From positions 1 through 53,955 of the forward strand of contig JAGWNX010000014.1 of the NCBI GenBank assembly GCA_028872955.1: a stretch of 53,955 nt of DNA, written 5' to 3'. Made by a program: the position numbers and the translations under genes. The notes beneath the pieces were generated by a model, which saw nothing but the letters and a program-made list of their open reading frames with translations, did not search any database and was not told where the DNA came from. Below, in pieces: positions 53,370 through 53,955 of this stretch. This stretch comes from Acidobacteriota bacterium. GTDB taxonomy: Bacteria > Acidobacteriota > Terriglobia > Terriglobales > Acidobacteriaceae. Position 1 is the first letter of the stretch. Each line of letters starts with the position of its first letter.

Positions 53370-53955
53370 CGAGAGGCTCCAGCGAGTTCAGATTCGGCCA
53401 CAACGGCTCCGTCGAGTTCCTGAAGGTACTCGGCAAAGTCCGCGAGGCGGGGGCGTACGGCGCGCTCCTGCTGGTAGCGTCCGACAAGTGCATCCGTGGT
53501 CTTCAGGCCGTTTCCTGTAATCACGGAGACGGTGGTCTGGTCCGGGGTGATGCGGCCTTCTGCGTAGAGGCGTGCGGTTACGGCAGTGGTTACACCGCCG
53601 GCAGTCTCCGTAAAGATACCTTCCGCCTCGGCCAGTTGCTGGATGCCGGAGACCACCTCGTCGTCCGAGACATCCTCTGCCCAGCCGCCAGTCTGGCGGA
53701 TCATCTTGGAGGCCGCAGGACCATCGGCGGGATTGCCGATCGCCAGCGAACGCGCAATCGTGTGCGGGCGCTGCGGAATAATCTCGTCGGTCTCGTGCTT
53801 CACGGCGGTGGAGATCGGCGAACAGCCCGTAGCCTGCGCGCCAAAGAAGCGAACCGGCTTCTCCTCAACCAGGCCCAGGTAGATCAGCTCCTGGAATGCC
53901 TTGCGAATCTTGCGGATGAGCGAGCCGCCGGCCATCGGCACCACCACGTTATCCG
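53366..53955 (-). CDS. thrC: threonine synthase (3' part, runs off the window)
   Basis: About 196 C-terminal residues are visible, and the 5' part lies beyond the right edge. The sequence shows the PLP-enzyme fold type II: VVVPMAGGSLIRKIRKAF (phosphate-binding Gly loop), FFGAQATGCSPIS, ARSLAIGNPADGP, GIFTETAGGVTTAV and TVSVITGNGLKTT. This fits threonine synthases of the cysteine-synthase-like group. The pairing with a sulfur carrier leaves open that it acts on a sulfhydrylation step instead of O-phosphohomoserine. Confidence 0.88.
   Translation of the reverse strand, partial: DNVVVPMAGGSLIRKIRKAFQELIYLGLVEEKPVRFFGAQATGCSPISTAVKHETDEIIPQRPHTIARSLAIGNPADGPAASKMIRQTGGWAEDVSDDEVVSGIQQLAEAEGIFTETAGGVTTAVTARLYAEGRITPDQTTVSVITGNGLKTTDALVGRYQQERAVRPRLADFAEYLQELDGAVVAESELAGASR

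Overview
The window is a GC-rich chromosomal segment carrying about 44 protein genes, one tRNA and no mobile element or CRISPR array. It most resembles a member of the Acidobacteriota (Terriglobia, family Acidobacteriaceae). The reasons are an Oar-like TonB-dependent receptor with an N-terminal carboxypeptidase-regulatory domain, a VWFA-related protein of the acidobacterial type, a DUF1080 protein, membrane-anchored winged-helix regulators, PEP-CTERM sorting and a clpC/tig-clpP-clpX/lon arrangement. This assignment is inferred from gene content, not from a marker-gene search.

Layout. 0.2-6.5 kb: glycine-zipper lipoprotein, engB, a small urocanase-like protein, inositol-phosphate synthase, a DedA protein, a HemQ/chlorite-dismutase-family protein and endonuclease III. 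6.5-13.8 kb: a mostly minus-strand block with heme biosynthesis genes (hemX-like/ccsA, hemA, hemC, hemD) interleaved with a DUF1080 hydrolase and an M3 oligopeptidase. 13.8-19.2 kb: mutS, anmK and a peptide-type substrate-binding lipoprotein, joined by 4-base stop/start overlaps. 19.3-24.9 kb: a partner-switching signalling island (two STAS antagonists, an RsbW-like kinase, two SpoIIE-type phosphatases) with a PEP-CTERM protein inside it. 25.0-31.3 kb: a TonB receptor, a PI-PLC/GDPD-fold phosphodiesterase downstream of it and a divergent ToxR-like one-component regulator. Then come tRNA-Gln(CUG), a DinB protein, a VWFA protein, a divergent SpoIVB/S55-type protein and a zinc alcohol dehydrogenase. 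36.4-40.8 kb: a beta-propeller protein fused as an operon to LolC/E- and LolD-like ABC transporter genes. 41.1-53.0 kb: proteostasis genes (clpC, tig, clpP, clpX, lon) with a cupin, a 30-residue membrane peptide, a family-5 uracil-DNA glycosylase and a mutarotase-like membrane protein between them. The right edge holds the 3' part of a threonine synthase gene coupled to a MoaD/ThiS-like sulfur carrier.

The features I consider most worth following are these: (i) a recurrent TAnnnT box 6-10 nt before the start codon of many transcription-unit-leading genes, which suggests widespread leaderless mRNAs; (ii) a stand-alone urocanase Rossmann-like domain; (iii) a sulfur carrier ending Gly-Gly-Cys-Cys coupled to threonine synthase; (iv) an S55-like protein with its Ser and His motifs in reversed order; (v) the TonB receptor/phosphodiesterase/membrane regulator unit; (vi) several proteins that keep a fold but have lost the hallmark active-site residue (VWA MIDAS, mutarotase His, Cld distal Arg). 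All family assignments come from reading motifs in the translations; no database search was possible.
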